A DNA stretch of 64,000 nt from Methylophilaceae bacterium (GCA_013141125.1 JABFRO010000001.1:1798001-1862000); one strand, 5' to 3'; positions 1 to 7,663 are shown, numbered from the stretch's first letter. Notes: generated by a model from the letters alone, not told the origin. Translations and numbers: made by a program.

Positions 1-12
1 CGTTTGCCATGC

Positions 13-960
13 TTATACTCCCCAATTGGCACGTGGATTGAAGGATTTGAATGTTTCAGCCATGCCCTGGTAAGCATCTCTGCCCGCATAATTATCCACA
101 GGTGGCAATACAATTTTCAGCTCCACAAAAAAATCTCCTGCTGTGCCCGATGGTATTCCCCGGCCTTTTAGCCGCAACTTGTCACCTGTCGCTGAATTAG
201 CAGGTATTTTCAGCTCAACAATACCGGATGGAGTGGGTACTTTTACTTTTGCGCCCAGAGCAGCCTCCCAAGGAGTAATGGGGAGTGCAAGATACACATC
301 GCGATCTTCAACTCGATAGCGAGCATGTGGGCGAAACTCAATTTCCAGATAAAGGTCACCGGCTTTGCCCTGCCCCAAACCAGGCGCTCCCTGCCCGGCC
401 AGGCGGATATGCTGCTTGGCACGAACACCACGCGGTATAGTGACATTGAGCTTATGTTCGCGTGTCGTCACGTGTCCCTGCGCATCCACTTCCGGCATTA
501 ATAGTGTGATAGTACGCGTTGCACCCGCAAAGGAATCTTCCAGATCAATGAGCAACTTGGCATGTTTATCCTCGCCCTGTCCGTGAAAAGTTGAATGACT
601 GCCGCGTTCTGAGCGAAACCCTTGCCCAAACAGTGATTCAAAAAAATCACTGTAATTGCTTGAATCGCCTCCGGCGAAGCCACCGCCTGAAAACTCGAAT
701 CCGCTGTTCCAGTCTGGTGGCGGGTTAAAGTCCTGGTTGGCGTTCCAGTTGCTGCCGAGCTTATCGTAAGCCACTCTTTTTTCCGGGTCTTTCAACACCT
801 CGTAGGCTTCACCCAGCTCTTTGAATTTAGCCTCGGCATCCACCTCCTTGCTCACATCCGGGTGATATTTTCTTGCCAACTGACGATAAGCGCGCTTAAC
901 TTCATCCTGGGTCGCATCACGCGCTATCCCCATGATTTTGTAATAATCCTTGAATTCCAT
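13..960 (-). CDS. cbpA: CbpA/DnaJ-type co-chaperone
   Basis: A J-domain co-chaperone that should stimulate DnaK ATPase and present clients. Residues 1-70 form a J domain with the HPD tripeptide at 33-35. A Gly/Phe-rich linker follows at about 85-110, then two beta-rich C-terminal substrate-binding domains (about 130-300). The cysteine-rich zinc-finger of true DnaJ is absent and the length (315 aa) fits CbpA, a curved-DNA-binding DnaJ paralogue in E. coli. The next minus-strand gene upstream (1024-1656) is 63 nt away and may be co-transcribed. The family call is firm; DNA binding is inferred from the CbpA family only. Confidence 0.9.
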   Translation of the reverse strand: MEFKDYYKIMGIARDATQDEVKRAYRQLARKYHPDVSKEVDAEAKFKELGEAYEVLKDPEKRVAYDKLGSNWNANQDFNPPPDWNSGFEFSGGGFAGGDSSNYSDFFESLFGQGFRSERGSHSTFHGQGEDKHAKLLIDLEDSFAGATRTITLLMPEVDAQGHVTTREHKLNVTIPRGVRAKQHIRLAGQGAPGLGQGKAGDLYLEIEFRPHARYRVEDRDVYLALPITPWEAALGAKVKVPTPSGIVELKIPANSATGDKLRLKGRGIPSGTAGDFFVELKIVLPPVDNYAGRDAYQGMAETFKSFNPRANWGV

Positions 961-1023
961 AGTTTGTCCTTGCTTTTAGGCATCATGCGCCAAAATTCGT
1001 CAAAAAGTGACAAGTACCAACAT

Positions 1024-1656
1024 TTACCGGTCTGGTCGCAACAACTCAATCTTGAATTGATCCTCATACGGCGGCACATTGCATTCAATAATGTCCATAG
1101 GTGCTACATCCAGTCTGACACCTACAATATCAGCTCGCACCGGTAATTTGGTCACACCCCGATCCACCAAAACAACGGTACGAATTTCTGCGGCCTGTTT
1201 TTTTGCCAAATACTCTACCGCGCGCAGCATAGAATGACCCCGATACATCACATCATCCACCACCAGCACGCTATAGCCGGAAAGATCCAGCGACGCATGT
1301 TCAGGGTTTTCCGTGAGTCTGGTTTCGGGATGCCGCAAAGTGAGGTCATCCGCGTAACGTTTGATCTGCAGATGCAATAGCGAAAAATTGCCCAGATTAA
1401 AATTTTGGCTTAATCGCGTATGCAGCATTTCTGCCAACGGTGCGCCTCGGCGCAAAATACCGACAATAACCACTTTCTCCCTAGCAGTCAGTTGCGCAGC
1501 CATTTGGCAGGCCATGCTGTCCAGTATAGTCCCCAGCTGTTGGGTATCATAGAGACAGAAACGTTCTCCTGCTGGTTTTTCCAAATCATCTCCCCCTTTG
1601 CTAATTAAATTTACCCAATGACCAATGCGCACTACAAGCCTATTTTTGTCAAGCAT
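1024..1656 (-). CDS. PyrR-like phosphoribosyltransferase
   Basis: A type I phosphoribosyltransferase of 210 aa. The PRPP-binding loop is visible as VLVVDDVMYRGHS (about residues 130-142), preceded by VGILRRGAP (about 65-73) and followed by VDRGVTKLPVRADIVG, which resembles the uracil-binding/RNA-regulatory PyrR family (usually about 170-180 aa). The extra 30-35 N-terminal residues are unusual, and the true start may lie downstream. PyrR proteins regulate pyrimidine operons or act as uracil phosphoribosyltransferases; no pyrB or pyrC lies next to it here, so the role is uncertain. It is transcribed away from the AmmeMemoRadiSam genes at 1730. Confidence 0.7.
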   Translation of the reverse strand: MLDKNRLVVRIGHWVNLISKGGDDLEKPAGERFCLYDTQQLGTILDSMACQMAAQLTAREKVVIVGILRRGAPLAEMLHTRLSQNFNLGNFSLLHLQIKRYADDLTLRHPETRLTENPEHASLDLSGYSVLVVDDVMYRGHSMLRAVEYLAKKQAAEIRTVVLVDRGVTKLPVRADIVGVRLDVAPMDIIECNVPPYEDQFKIELLRPDR

Positions 1657-1729
1657 ACCACCACATCACACTTGATTTTTGCCGCGTCATCCCAATTTTA
1701 TAGGTGTAACTTAGCTGAAGGAGTTGCTA

Positions 1730-2536
1730 ATGGCCACCATCCGTCCTGCTGCCGTTGCTGGCATGTTCTATTCTGGCGATGCTGCCCAATTATCGTTTGA
1801 TATTGATGAAATGCTAGCTATGGCGGGAATTCGCGCAGCGCAACTTAAGCCCAAGGTGCTGATTGCACCGCACGCCGGTTATATTTACTCGGGCGCTATT
1901 GCGGCCAGCGCTTATGCGCTGCTGAAAGCTAGCGCAAAAAACATTCGTCGTGTTGTATTGTTGGGGCCTACGCATCGGGTAGCCGTGCGCGGATTGGCCT
2001 TGCCGGGAGTAGATGCTTTTGTCACTCCGCTCGGCAACGTGGAAATAGATCAGGATGCCGTCAAGCTGATCGCGAACTTGGCGCAAGTGAGTGTCAGTCC
2101 GCAGGCGCATGCATTGGAACATTCACTGGAAGTGCAACTACCGTTTTTACAAACAGTGTTACCGGATTTCAAGTTGCTACCGCTGGCGGTGGGCATGGCT
2201 ACGGCGCAAGAAGTGGCGACAGTGCTGGAAGCGCTGTGGGGCGGTGAAGAAACGCTGATTGTGATTAGTTCCGACCTATCGCATTTTCTGCCGTATGACA
2301 CTGCCCAGCGTGTGGATAACAGCACGGTGCAGGCGATTCTTCATTTGCAACAACCGCTGTCCCATGAACAAGCCTGTGGCGGCACGCCGATTAACGGTTT
2401 GTTGCTGGCGGCAAAACAGCATGGTTTGATACCGCATCTGCTGGATTTGCGCAATTCTGGCGACACTGCCGGGGATAAATCCCGCGTGGTGGGCTATGCC
2501 GCTTTTGCATTCACGGAGGATAAAGCGCATGGCTGA
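1730..2536 (+). CDS. amrB: AmmeMemoRadiSam system protein B (MEMO1 family)
   Basis: A MEMO1-family protein of 268 aa, structurally related to non-haem iron dioxygenases. It starts IRPAAVAGMFYSG and has the family histidine-bearing stretches APHAGYIYSG (about 45-54), HSLEVQLPFL (about 128-137) and SSDLSHF (about 182-188). The ATG at 1730 was chosen because GAAGGAG lies at 1718-1724 with good spacing; the upstream TTG has none. Its last codons overlap the AMMECR1 gene (ATG at 2529), which overlaps the radical SAM gene, so the three are probably translated as one unit. The biochemical reaction of the trio is not established to my knowledge. Confidence 0.92.
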   Translation: MATIRPAAVAGMFYSGDAAQLSFDIDEMLAMAGIRAAQLKPKVLIAPHAGYIYSGAIAASAYALLKASAKNIRRVVLLGPTHRVAVRGLALPGVDAFVTPLGNVEIDQDAVKLIANLAQVSVSPQAHALEHSLEVQLPFLQTVLPDFKLLPLAVGMATAQEVATVLEALWGGEETLIVISSDLSHFLPYDTAQRVDNSTVQAILHLQQPLSHEQACGGTPINGLLLAAKQHGLIPHLLDLRNSGDTAGDKSRVVGYAAFAFTEDKAHG

Positions 2537-3095
2537 GATTGAACACGGGAAAACCCTGCTGACGCAGGCGCGCCAAGCGATTGCCAGCCAGCTGGGGCAA
2601 ACAACATCTATGGCTGAAACGCCGCTTTGGTTATTGGAACCGGGTGCAACGTTTGTCACCCTGACACAGCAAGGCCAGCTGCGTGGCTGTATAGGCAGTC
2701 TGGAAGCATACCGGCCGCTGCTGGAAGATGTACGTCACAACGCCATCGCTGCGGCTTTTCATGATCCGCGTTTTGCGCCACTGATATTTGAAGAGCTGGC
2801 GTTGACGCAAGTGGAAGTATCTTTGCTTTCAGCGCATGAAGCACTTAACTTTGCCAGCGAGGAGGAGGCTCTGGCGCAGTTGCGCCCCGGTATTGACGGT
2901 GTGATTCTGCAATACGGCCATCATCGCAGTACGTTTTTGCCGCAGGTGTGGGAGCAATTGCCAGCACCAGCGCAATTCATGGCGCACCTCAAACGCAAGG
3001 CTGGGTTGTCGGAACAGTTTTGGGCGGATGCCGTCAAGCTCTCACGTTATACCGTGAGCAAATGGAAGGAGAAAAACGACCATGCCAACGAATGA
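2529..3095 (+). CDS. amrA: AmmeMemoRadiSam system protein A (AMMECR1 domain)
   Basis: A 188-aa AMMECR1-domain protein. The diagnostic LRGCIGSLEA motif is at about residues 56-65, followed by ARF-type HDPRF and a C-terminal segment ending near a conserved WKEK. A GGAGG ribosome binding site sits at 2516-2520 and the ATG at 2529 lies inside the last codons of the MEMO gene; its own end overlaps the radical SAM gene start by 14 nt. Human AMMECR1 is linked to a contiguous-gene syndrome, but its activity is unknown. In bacteria it occurs next to MEMO and a radical SAM enzyme, as here. Confidence 0.92.
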   Translation: MAEIEHGKTLLTQARQAIASQLGQTTSMAETPLWLLEPGATFVTLTQQGQLRGCIGSLEAYRPLLEDVRHNAIAAAFHDPRFAPLIFEELALTQVEVSLLSAHEALNFASEEEALAQLRPGIDGVILQYGHHRSTFLPQVWEQLPAPAQFMAHLKRKAGLSEQFWADAVKLSRYTVSKWKEKNDHANE

Positions 3096-4194
3096 AACCA
3101 CAACAGCTATAGAAATCGCCGATACCTATCCAGCCCGCTATTGGCACAGGCTGGATGATGGGCGTATTCAATGTGATTTATGTCCGCGCGATTGCAAGCT
3201 GCATGAAGGCCAGCGCGGTGCCTGCTTTGTGCGTGCCAGAGTGGGCGATACCATGGTGTTGACGACCTATGGCCGTTCCTCGGGATTTTGCATTGATCCC
3301 ATTGAAAAGAAACCGCTCAATCATTTCTACCCCGGCTCCAGCATACTTTCCTTCGGTACTGCTGGCTGTAATCTGGCCTGCAAATTTTGTCAGAACTGGG
3401 ATATTTCCAAATCGCGTGATATGGATAAACTGATGGATCAGGCCACGCCAGAAGCCATTGCCCAAGCCGCACTGGCCAACGGCTGCAAGAGCGTGGCCTT
3501 TACCTATAATGATCCGGTGATTTTTGCCGAATATGCCATGGATGTTGCGGATGCCTGCCATGCGTATGGTATCAAGACGGTTGCCGTCACTGCCGGTTAT
3601 ATGCACGCTCAGCCCCGGCGCGATTTTTACGCCAAAATGGATGCCGCCAATGTAGACCTCAAGGCGTTTTCTGAGGAGTTTTATTACAAACTTACCGGCG
3701 CGCATTTACAGCCTATTCTGGAAACCCTGCAATACCTCAAGCATGAAACCCAGGTGTGGTTTGAAATCACCACGCTGCTGATCCCCGGCTGCAATGATTC
3801 AGATGCCGAGCTGGGCGCAATGTGCGACTGGATTGCCAAGGAACTGAGCACCGATGTGCCGCTGCATTTCACCGCCTTTCACCCGGATTACAAAATGCCG
3901 GATATTCCCGCCACACCGCCAGCAACGCTGAGCAGAGCGCGCCGCATTGCCCAAGCCGCCGGACTGAAATATGTGTATACCGGCAATGTGCATGATACCG
4001 ATGGCGGCACCACGGCCTGCCCGGATTGCCAAAGCCCACTCATCGTGCGCGACTGGCATTTGATTTCCGATTATCAGCTCACCGAACATGGCCGCTGTTC
4101 TCATTGCGGCGTAGCCGTTGCTGGTCATTTTGGCCTGTTTGAAAAGCAGTTTGGCCGCCGCCGCATTCCTGTTGTGTTGCAAACAGCTAGGTAA
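3082..4194 (+). CDS. amrS: AmmeMemoRadiSam system radical SAM enzyme
   Basis: A 370-aa radical SAM enzyme resembling pyruvate-formate-lyase activators. The [4Fe-4S] motif CNLACKFC gives C96, C100 and C103. Extra cysteines occur in the N-terminal region (C31, C34, C38, C48) and in two C-terminal CxxC pairs (TACPDCQ and GRCSHCG), which look like a rubredoxin-type metal knuckle. It is the third member of a tightly overlapping operon with the MEMO and AMMECR1 genes, which identifies it as the AmmeMemoRadiSam enzyme rather than a PFL activator; no glycyl-radical enzyme is nearby. Substrate unknown. The accessory island begins directly downstream. Confidence 0.92.
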   Translation: MPTNETTTAIEIADTYPARYWHRLDDGRIQCDLCPRDCKLHEGQRGACFVRARVGDTMVLTTYGRSSGFCIDPIEKKPLNHFYPGSSILSFGTAGCNLACKFCQNWDISKSRDMDKLMDQATPEAIAQAALANGCKSVAFTYNDPVIFAEYAMDVADACHAYGIKTVAVTAGYMHAQPRRDFYAKMDAANVDLKAFSEEFYYKLTGAHLQPILETLQYLKHETQVWFEITTLLIPGCNDSDAELGAMCDWIAKELSTDVPLHFTAFHPDYKMPDIPATPPATLSRARRIAQAAGLKYVYTGNVHDTDGGTTACPDCQSPLIVRDWHLISDYQLTEHGRCSHCGVAVAGHFGLFEKQFGRRRIPVVLQTAR

Positions 4195-4430
4195 ATGGAC
4201 TCTTAACGGAGTCTGTAGCTATATTTGCCTTAATGACCGCTTTGCAGACGAAGCGGACGGTCGAAGGTGTTATGTTGAATTTCTGCTCCTCAGCCATTGC
4301 GAACTGTGGTTATTTTATGAAAAGGCGGTTAGATCAGTCTTCGGGAATGACAGCTTTCGACTTTAGTGAGCAACATACTGACGTTCAAAACACTGCAACT
4401 GTGCAAGCCTGTCCACGGCATTTGAATATC
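4195..4430. other. Non-coding stretch between radical SAM gene and retron
   Basis: No convincing gene. It holds a 6-bp hairpin CCGCTT/AAGCGG at 4239-4258, whose right arm belongs to a 12-bp motif (4251-4262) that recurs just after the retron at 6431-6442. The hairpin has no T run, so a terminator role for the upstream operon is doubtful. Short reading frames here have no ribosome binding site or recognisable product. Confidence 0.5.
4251..4262 (+). repeat. Left copy of 12-bp direct repeat flanking the retron
   Basis: AAGCGGACGGTC occurs here and again at 6431-6442, in the same orientation and on either side of the retron cassette. Both copies are preceded at the same distance by TGACC, so the similarity extends imperfectly over about 29 bp. 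It could mark the ends of the inserted cassette, or be a common intergenic motif of this genome. Confidence 0.45.
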
Positions 4431-4434
4431 TTGA

Positions 4435-4463
4435 TTGATTACTTTGTAAAACATTGCTAGATT
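4435..4463 (+). promoter_or_regulatory. Predicted promoter of the retron RNA
   Basis: TTGATT at 4435-4440, a 17-bp spacer, then TAGATT at 4458-4463 preceded by TG one base earlier (extended -10, TGCTAGATT). The expected start point (about 4470) coincides with the first base of the retron a1 repeat at 4471. The position agreement is what makes this convincing. Confidence 0.65.
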
Positions 4464-4470
4464 GCCAGCT

Positions 4471-4596
4471 GGCTTATGGGCAGATTTTGGGTCGCGCATC
4501 GCGATCAGTGAAAAAAATGTCCGTCTGGATTGCCCTTGACAGTGATTATGCGTACTCGATAATCTCATTGACAGTGCGAAAGAGTGCCCATAAGCC
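4471..4596 (+). ncRNA. Retron msr-msd RNA (Ec67 type)
   Basis: The 126-nt primer-template RNA of a retron. A perfect 12-bp inverted repeat, a1 GGCTTATGGGCA (4471-4482) and a2 TGCCCATAAGCC (4585-4596), encloses it. In the msr part a hairpin TCGCG-CAT-CGCGA sits at 4492-4504; in the msd part GATTAT (4544-4549) pairs with ATAATC (4559-4564) around a 9-nt loop. The G at 4483, just after a1 in CAGATTT, is the expected branching guanosine. As I recall the Ec67 RNA, it shares GGCAGATTT after a1, CAGTG after the first hairpin, and TGCGAA-GAGTGCC into a2. The RT gene starts 26 nt downstream, the standard msr-msd-ret order. Confidence 0.85.
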
Positions 4597-4621
4597 TCCT
4601 TAAGGGATAAATCTAAAAATA

Positions 4622-6412
4622 ATGGGTAAATTAGCAGCTCTTAAGCAAATCACCACGAAACCTCAATTGGCTGCATTGCTTGGGGTGAAAGCTCAGACAC
4701 TCACTCATGTTTTATATGTATTAACGCCTGCTACTCAATACTTCGGATTTACAATCCTAAAAAAAAAACGGTGGCACTCGAAATATCCTCTCACCATCAG
4801 ATAAATTAAAAAGCCTGCAATCCAGCCTATCTAATTTATTACTCGATTGCATTGATGAGATAAACGAAACCAAAAAAAAGCAATATAGATACAAACATGC
4901 TTTGTCACATGGCTTTGTTCGAGAATGTTCGATTATGACTAATGCACTACTGCATTTAAATAAAAAAAACGTGCTAAATATCGATTTAAAAGATTTTTTT
5001 GATAGTTTTAACTTTGGTCGAGTAAGAGGATTTTTCATCAAAAATAATCACTTCAAATTAGACCCTCATATTGCCACCGTCATTGCACAAATCGCTTGCT
5101 ACGAAAACAAGCTCCCTCAAGGTAGTCCATGCTCTCCTGTTATCACCAACTTAATAACCCATTCTTTAGATATTAGACTTGCATCATTAGCAAAAAAATA
5201 TTCTTGTACGTATTCAAGATATGCTGACGATATAACTTTCTCGACGCGCAAGTCGGCATTTCCCAGACAAATTATGGGGCAAGAAGAAGGCCAATTTATT
5301 AACGGGAAAGAACTTAAAAGCGATATTGAACGTGCTGGATTTTCAATAAATGATAAGAAAACACGCATTCAATACAAGGATTCCAGACAAGATGTTACTG
5401 GCCTAATCGTTAATAAAAAACCCAATGTGAAAAAAGAGTATTGGCGTACCGTAAAATCACAATGCCATCTTTTATTTCAGACAGGTGCATTTATTAAGAA
5501 GACTGTTAATGGTGATGTAGAAGGGAATATTAATGAGTTAAATGGGCAGTTAAACTTTGTTGACCAAGTAGATCGCTTTAACCGCTCACGTGAAAAATCA
5601 CCATTAAATCCAATATATCAACTTCAAAATCACGGCCAAAATACCACCCCATTACTAAGTGGCAGAGAAAAAACTTTTAGTCGATTTTTGTTCTATCGCC
5701 TTTTTTACGCCAACACAAAACCAACCATCCTGTGTGAAGGTAAGACAGATAATATTTACCTCAAATCAACGATTAGCATCTTGGCAGAACATTATCCAAA
5801 ATTGGCTAACCGAAAAACCCAAAAGAATCCGTATGAACTGCTGATTCAATTTGTTGAATATTCGAAACGCACGCGGTTTTTTCTTCAGTTATATGGTGGT
5901 GCATCCTACCTAAATTATTTTGTTAGCCAGTTTGACAAACATCACCGGTATTACAAAGCCCCCGCTCCTCAACAGCCTGTCATTATCGTATTAGACAACG
6001 ATTCAGGTTCTTTAAACATCGTGAGTAAACTTAAAACACTGGATTCAGTAACGACATATCCTGCCACTTTGAAAAAAGATGATTATGCTAAAGCAGATTT
6101 CTTCCATGTCATGCACAATCTTTATATTGTTTTAACGCCGTTAAATGCAAAAAATGAGCCTACGGATATTGAATCCCTCTTTGATGATTCGATACGACTC
6201 AAACAACACAATGGGAAGTGTTTTAATACGATAGATAAACGCGATGAAAAAGTTGATTTAAGCAAAGAGGCATTTGCGAATCATATTATCAATGCACAAA
6301 AAAAACGCTTAATTTTGATACATTAAAACCACTTCTAAATCGGGTGGTTGCTGCCATTTCTCATTATGATTCAATTAAGCTATTAAAGGGGGTAGCATCG
6401 AAACCTTTCTGA
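4622..6412 (+). pseudogene. ret: Retron reverse transcriptase-TOPRIM, twice frameshifted
   Basis: A retron RT fused to a TOPRIM domain, given here as one gene in three frames: 4622 to about 4768, about 4760-6305, and about 6302-6412. The first segment holds the RT N-terminus up to FGFTI. After A10 at 4759-4768 the frame moves +1 and continues KKNGGTRN; the middle segment has NALLH (NAxxH), LPQGSPCSP, YSRYADD (catalytic) and VTGL (VTG). The C-terminal third carries CEGKTD and VLDNDSG, the Glu and Asp-x-Asp motifs of TOPRIM nucleases. After A8 at 6298-6305 a -1 shift gives NFDTLKPLLNR to a stop at 6412. The joined product, about 596 aa, matches Ec67 RT (586 aa as I recall) throughout. Without the shifts the product lacks its N-terminal fingers or its tail, so function is uncertain. 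AT-richer than its neighbours, consistent with transfer. Confidence 0.85.
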
Positions 6413-6430
6413 GTGACCACTTCCAGCACC

Positions 6431-6442
6431 AAGCGGACGGTC
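6431..6442 (+). repeat. Right copy of 12-bp direct repeat flanking the retron
   Basis: AAGCGGACGGTC, identical to 4251-4262, starting 18 nt after the reconstructed end of the RT gene. See the left copy. Confidence 0.45.
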
Positions 6443-6590
6443 AGGTTGATGCGTTAGCTTAGATCCAGAACAGCTATCGGGAGATGTGAGTTTCACCAAA
6501 ATCCATCCAAAGAAGGTTAAGCGATGCGATGTTTCGCCATAAAAACTCCACTGGGCAAAGGTGGGTTAGTGGGTTAGGCTAGGGTGTAGC

Positions 6591-7127
6591 TCACGCACTC
6601 ACCGCACGCATCCTGTCAATTTTTTCGATAACCGCCTGATAGAGATCATGGTCGGAATCCGGATTATTGCGGTCTGGATGGTGGGCGCTACGGATCTTTT
6701 TCAGTTTAGTCATACAGTCTGGCAGATCATGTACCTTGGTCACCCGGTCACCGTTTTTGGCCATTATGCGCTGAAGCTCAGCCTCTGCGGCTTCGCGTGT
6801 GGCATATAACATCTTGCTGCCAAGACGCCAACTATCCTGGTTCTTGCGTGGAGATAGCTTTTCCTTGCCATCAAGCCAGATCCATTTTCCAGTATCGGCA
6901 TCCTGTTCAAAATGAATGGTGGTGATGGCGTAGGTGTAAACGGGTGGCTCGATTTCCTTGGTGAACCGCTGGATGATCTTGCTAACAGTCCCCACCGTTA
7001 CAAGGTAATACGCGCCTGCCTCATGCGGGCAGAACGCGTTGCTGTGCGTTGGTTCAGGCTTGCTGTCGTTATTTGATGAATTCATTTCAGCCATGCGGCT
7101 AAGTGCTCTGCGTTGTGCATTAGTCAC
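6591..7127 (-). CDS. Orphan protein with C-terminal J-like HPD segment
   Basis: A 178-aa protein I do not recognise as a whole. It starts at GTG 7127, supported by AAGGAG 8 nt upstream; the next ATG codons lack such a site. The middle (about residues 45-120) is a compact soluble domain with no family motif I know. The end (about 140-175) reads LKKIRSAHHPDRNNPDS and a helix, which resembles helices II-III of a J domain with its HPD loop. There is no signal peptide or membrane segment. It sits on the opposite strand to the retron, between it and the tRNA-like remnant, so it may be island cargo. Interaction with DnaK would be inference only. Confidence 0.6.
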   Translation of the reverse strand: MTNAQRRALSRMAEMNSSNNDSKPEPTHSNAFCPHEAGAYYLVTVGTVSKIIQRFTKEIEPPVYTYAITTIHFEQDADTGKWIWLDGKEKLSPRKNQDSWRLGSKMLYATREAAEAELQRIMAKNGDRVTKVHDLPDCMTKLKKIRSAHHPDRNNPDSDHDLYQAVIEKIDRMRAVSA

Positions 7128-7315
7128 TGGTATTGCTCCTTATATTAGTGAAACCCACTGGAATCATCCGCTGGACTTCTGAACTGCCAAAACCGCTTTG
7201 ATGAGATCATGTCTTGCGCCCTAAGTTGTACTTGAAATCATCGTCGCAAGCGGTCTGGGACTTATCCGCTCAAAAAAAAGCCACCTCAAAGGATGGCCCG
7301 ATTACTTGCTATGCC
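7128..7315. other. Non-coding stretch upstream of the J-like gene
   Basis: Apart from the ribosome binding site of the leftward gene I see no gene, clear promoter pair or repeat here. It lies between that gene and the tRNA-like remnant. Confidence 0.4.
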
Positions 7316-7389
7316 TGGCTCCCCGAGTAGGCTTTGAATCTACGACCTGCGAATTAACGGTCGTATTCCTAACCCACCACTAGGGCGGA
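7316..7389 (-). pseudogene. Degenerate tRNA-Asn-like sequence
   Basis: Read on the minus strand, the 74 nt end in TCGGGGAGCCA, have a T arm GTAGA-TTCAAAG-CCTAC and a GTTAA anticodon-loop core, all as in tRNA-Asn(GUU). The 5' half is poor: the acceptor strand TCCGCCC pairs with only 4 of 7 bases, the D arm cannot form and the base before the anticodon is C instead of the invariant U. I read it as a tRNA remnant, such as the scar left at a tRNA integration site, not a working tRNA. Confidence 0.45.
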
Positions 7390-7434
7390 AATCAATTAAA
7401 TAAACCGCATAATTATACTGTACCGGATGTAAAT

Positions 7435-7542
7435 ATGTTGCATATAACCTTCACCTTGCGGGATTCAAGTGAGAGGATTCGTGTGTTATCCGCCGGTGAC
7501 ATGCGCAGAAAGGAGCGCAAGATTTATGGGTCAACCACTTAA
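7435..7542 (+). pseudogene. BrnT-family toxin remnant (C-terminal part)
   Basis: The frame reads FTLRDSSERIRVLSAGD and MRRKERKIYGSTT before a stop at 7540. This is the C-terminal end of BrnT-type ribonuclease toxins (RIRVISAR..SRKERKIYE); the catalytic N-terminal two thirds are missing. The break lies close to the tRNA-like remnant. It overlaps the following antitoxin start by 17 nt, the usual brnT-brnA arrangement, which supports the call. It cannot make an active toxin. Confidence 0.65.
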
Positions 7543-7663
7543 ACTCGTCCCGGAATTTGCTAATGAGGCCGAAGAGTAGGCGTTTTGGGAGACCCACGAT
7601 TCCACCAACAACAAAGAAGAACATGAACATAAAGAAAATGGTTGTTGTGATAGCGATGACTTT
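7526..7663 (+). pseudogene. BrnA-family antitoxin remnant with internal stop
   Basis: ATG at 7526 follows AGGAG (7511-7515). The frame reads LKLVPEFANEAEE, then TAG at 7577, then AFWETHDSTN in the same frame before unrelated residues to a stop. EAEE..FWETHDS is the conserved centre of BrnA/CopG-type antitoxins, so one nonsense mutation and a later divergence have destroyed it. With the truncated brnT it is a dead type II toxin-antitoxin pair. Confidence is for family identity. Confidence 0.6.

Noticed and set aside
4757-4770. Programmed -1 ribosomal frameshift at the A10 tract of the retron RT
   Set aside because: The change needed is +1 (one A too many), so a -1 heptamer cannot restore the frame; only slippage or a reading error fits here.
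7498-7560. Intact type II toxin-antitoxin system
   Set aside because: brnT lacks its catalytic N-terminal part and brnA has an in-frame TAG, so only remnants are claimed.
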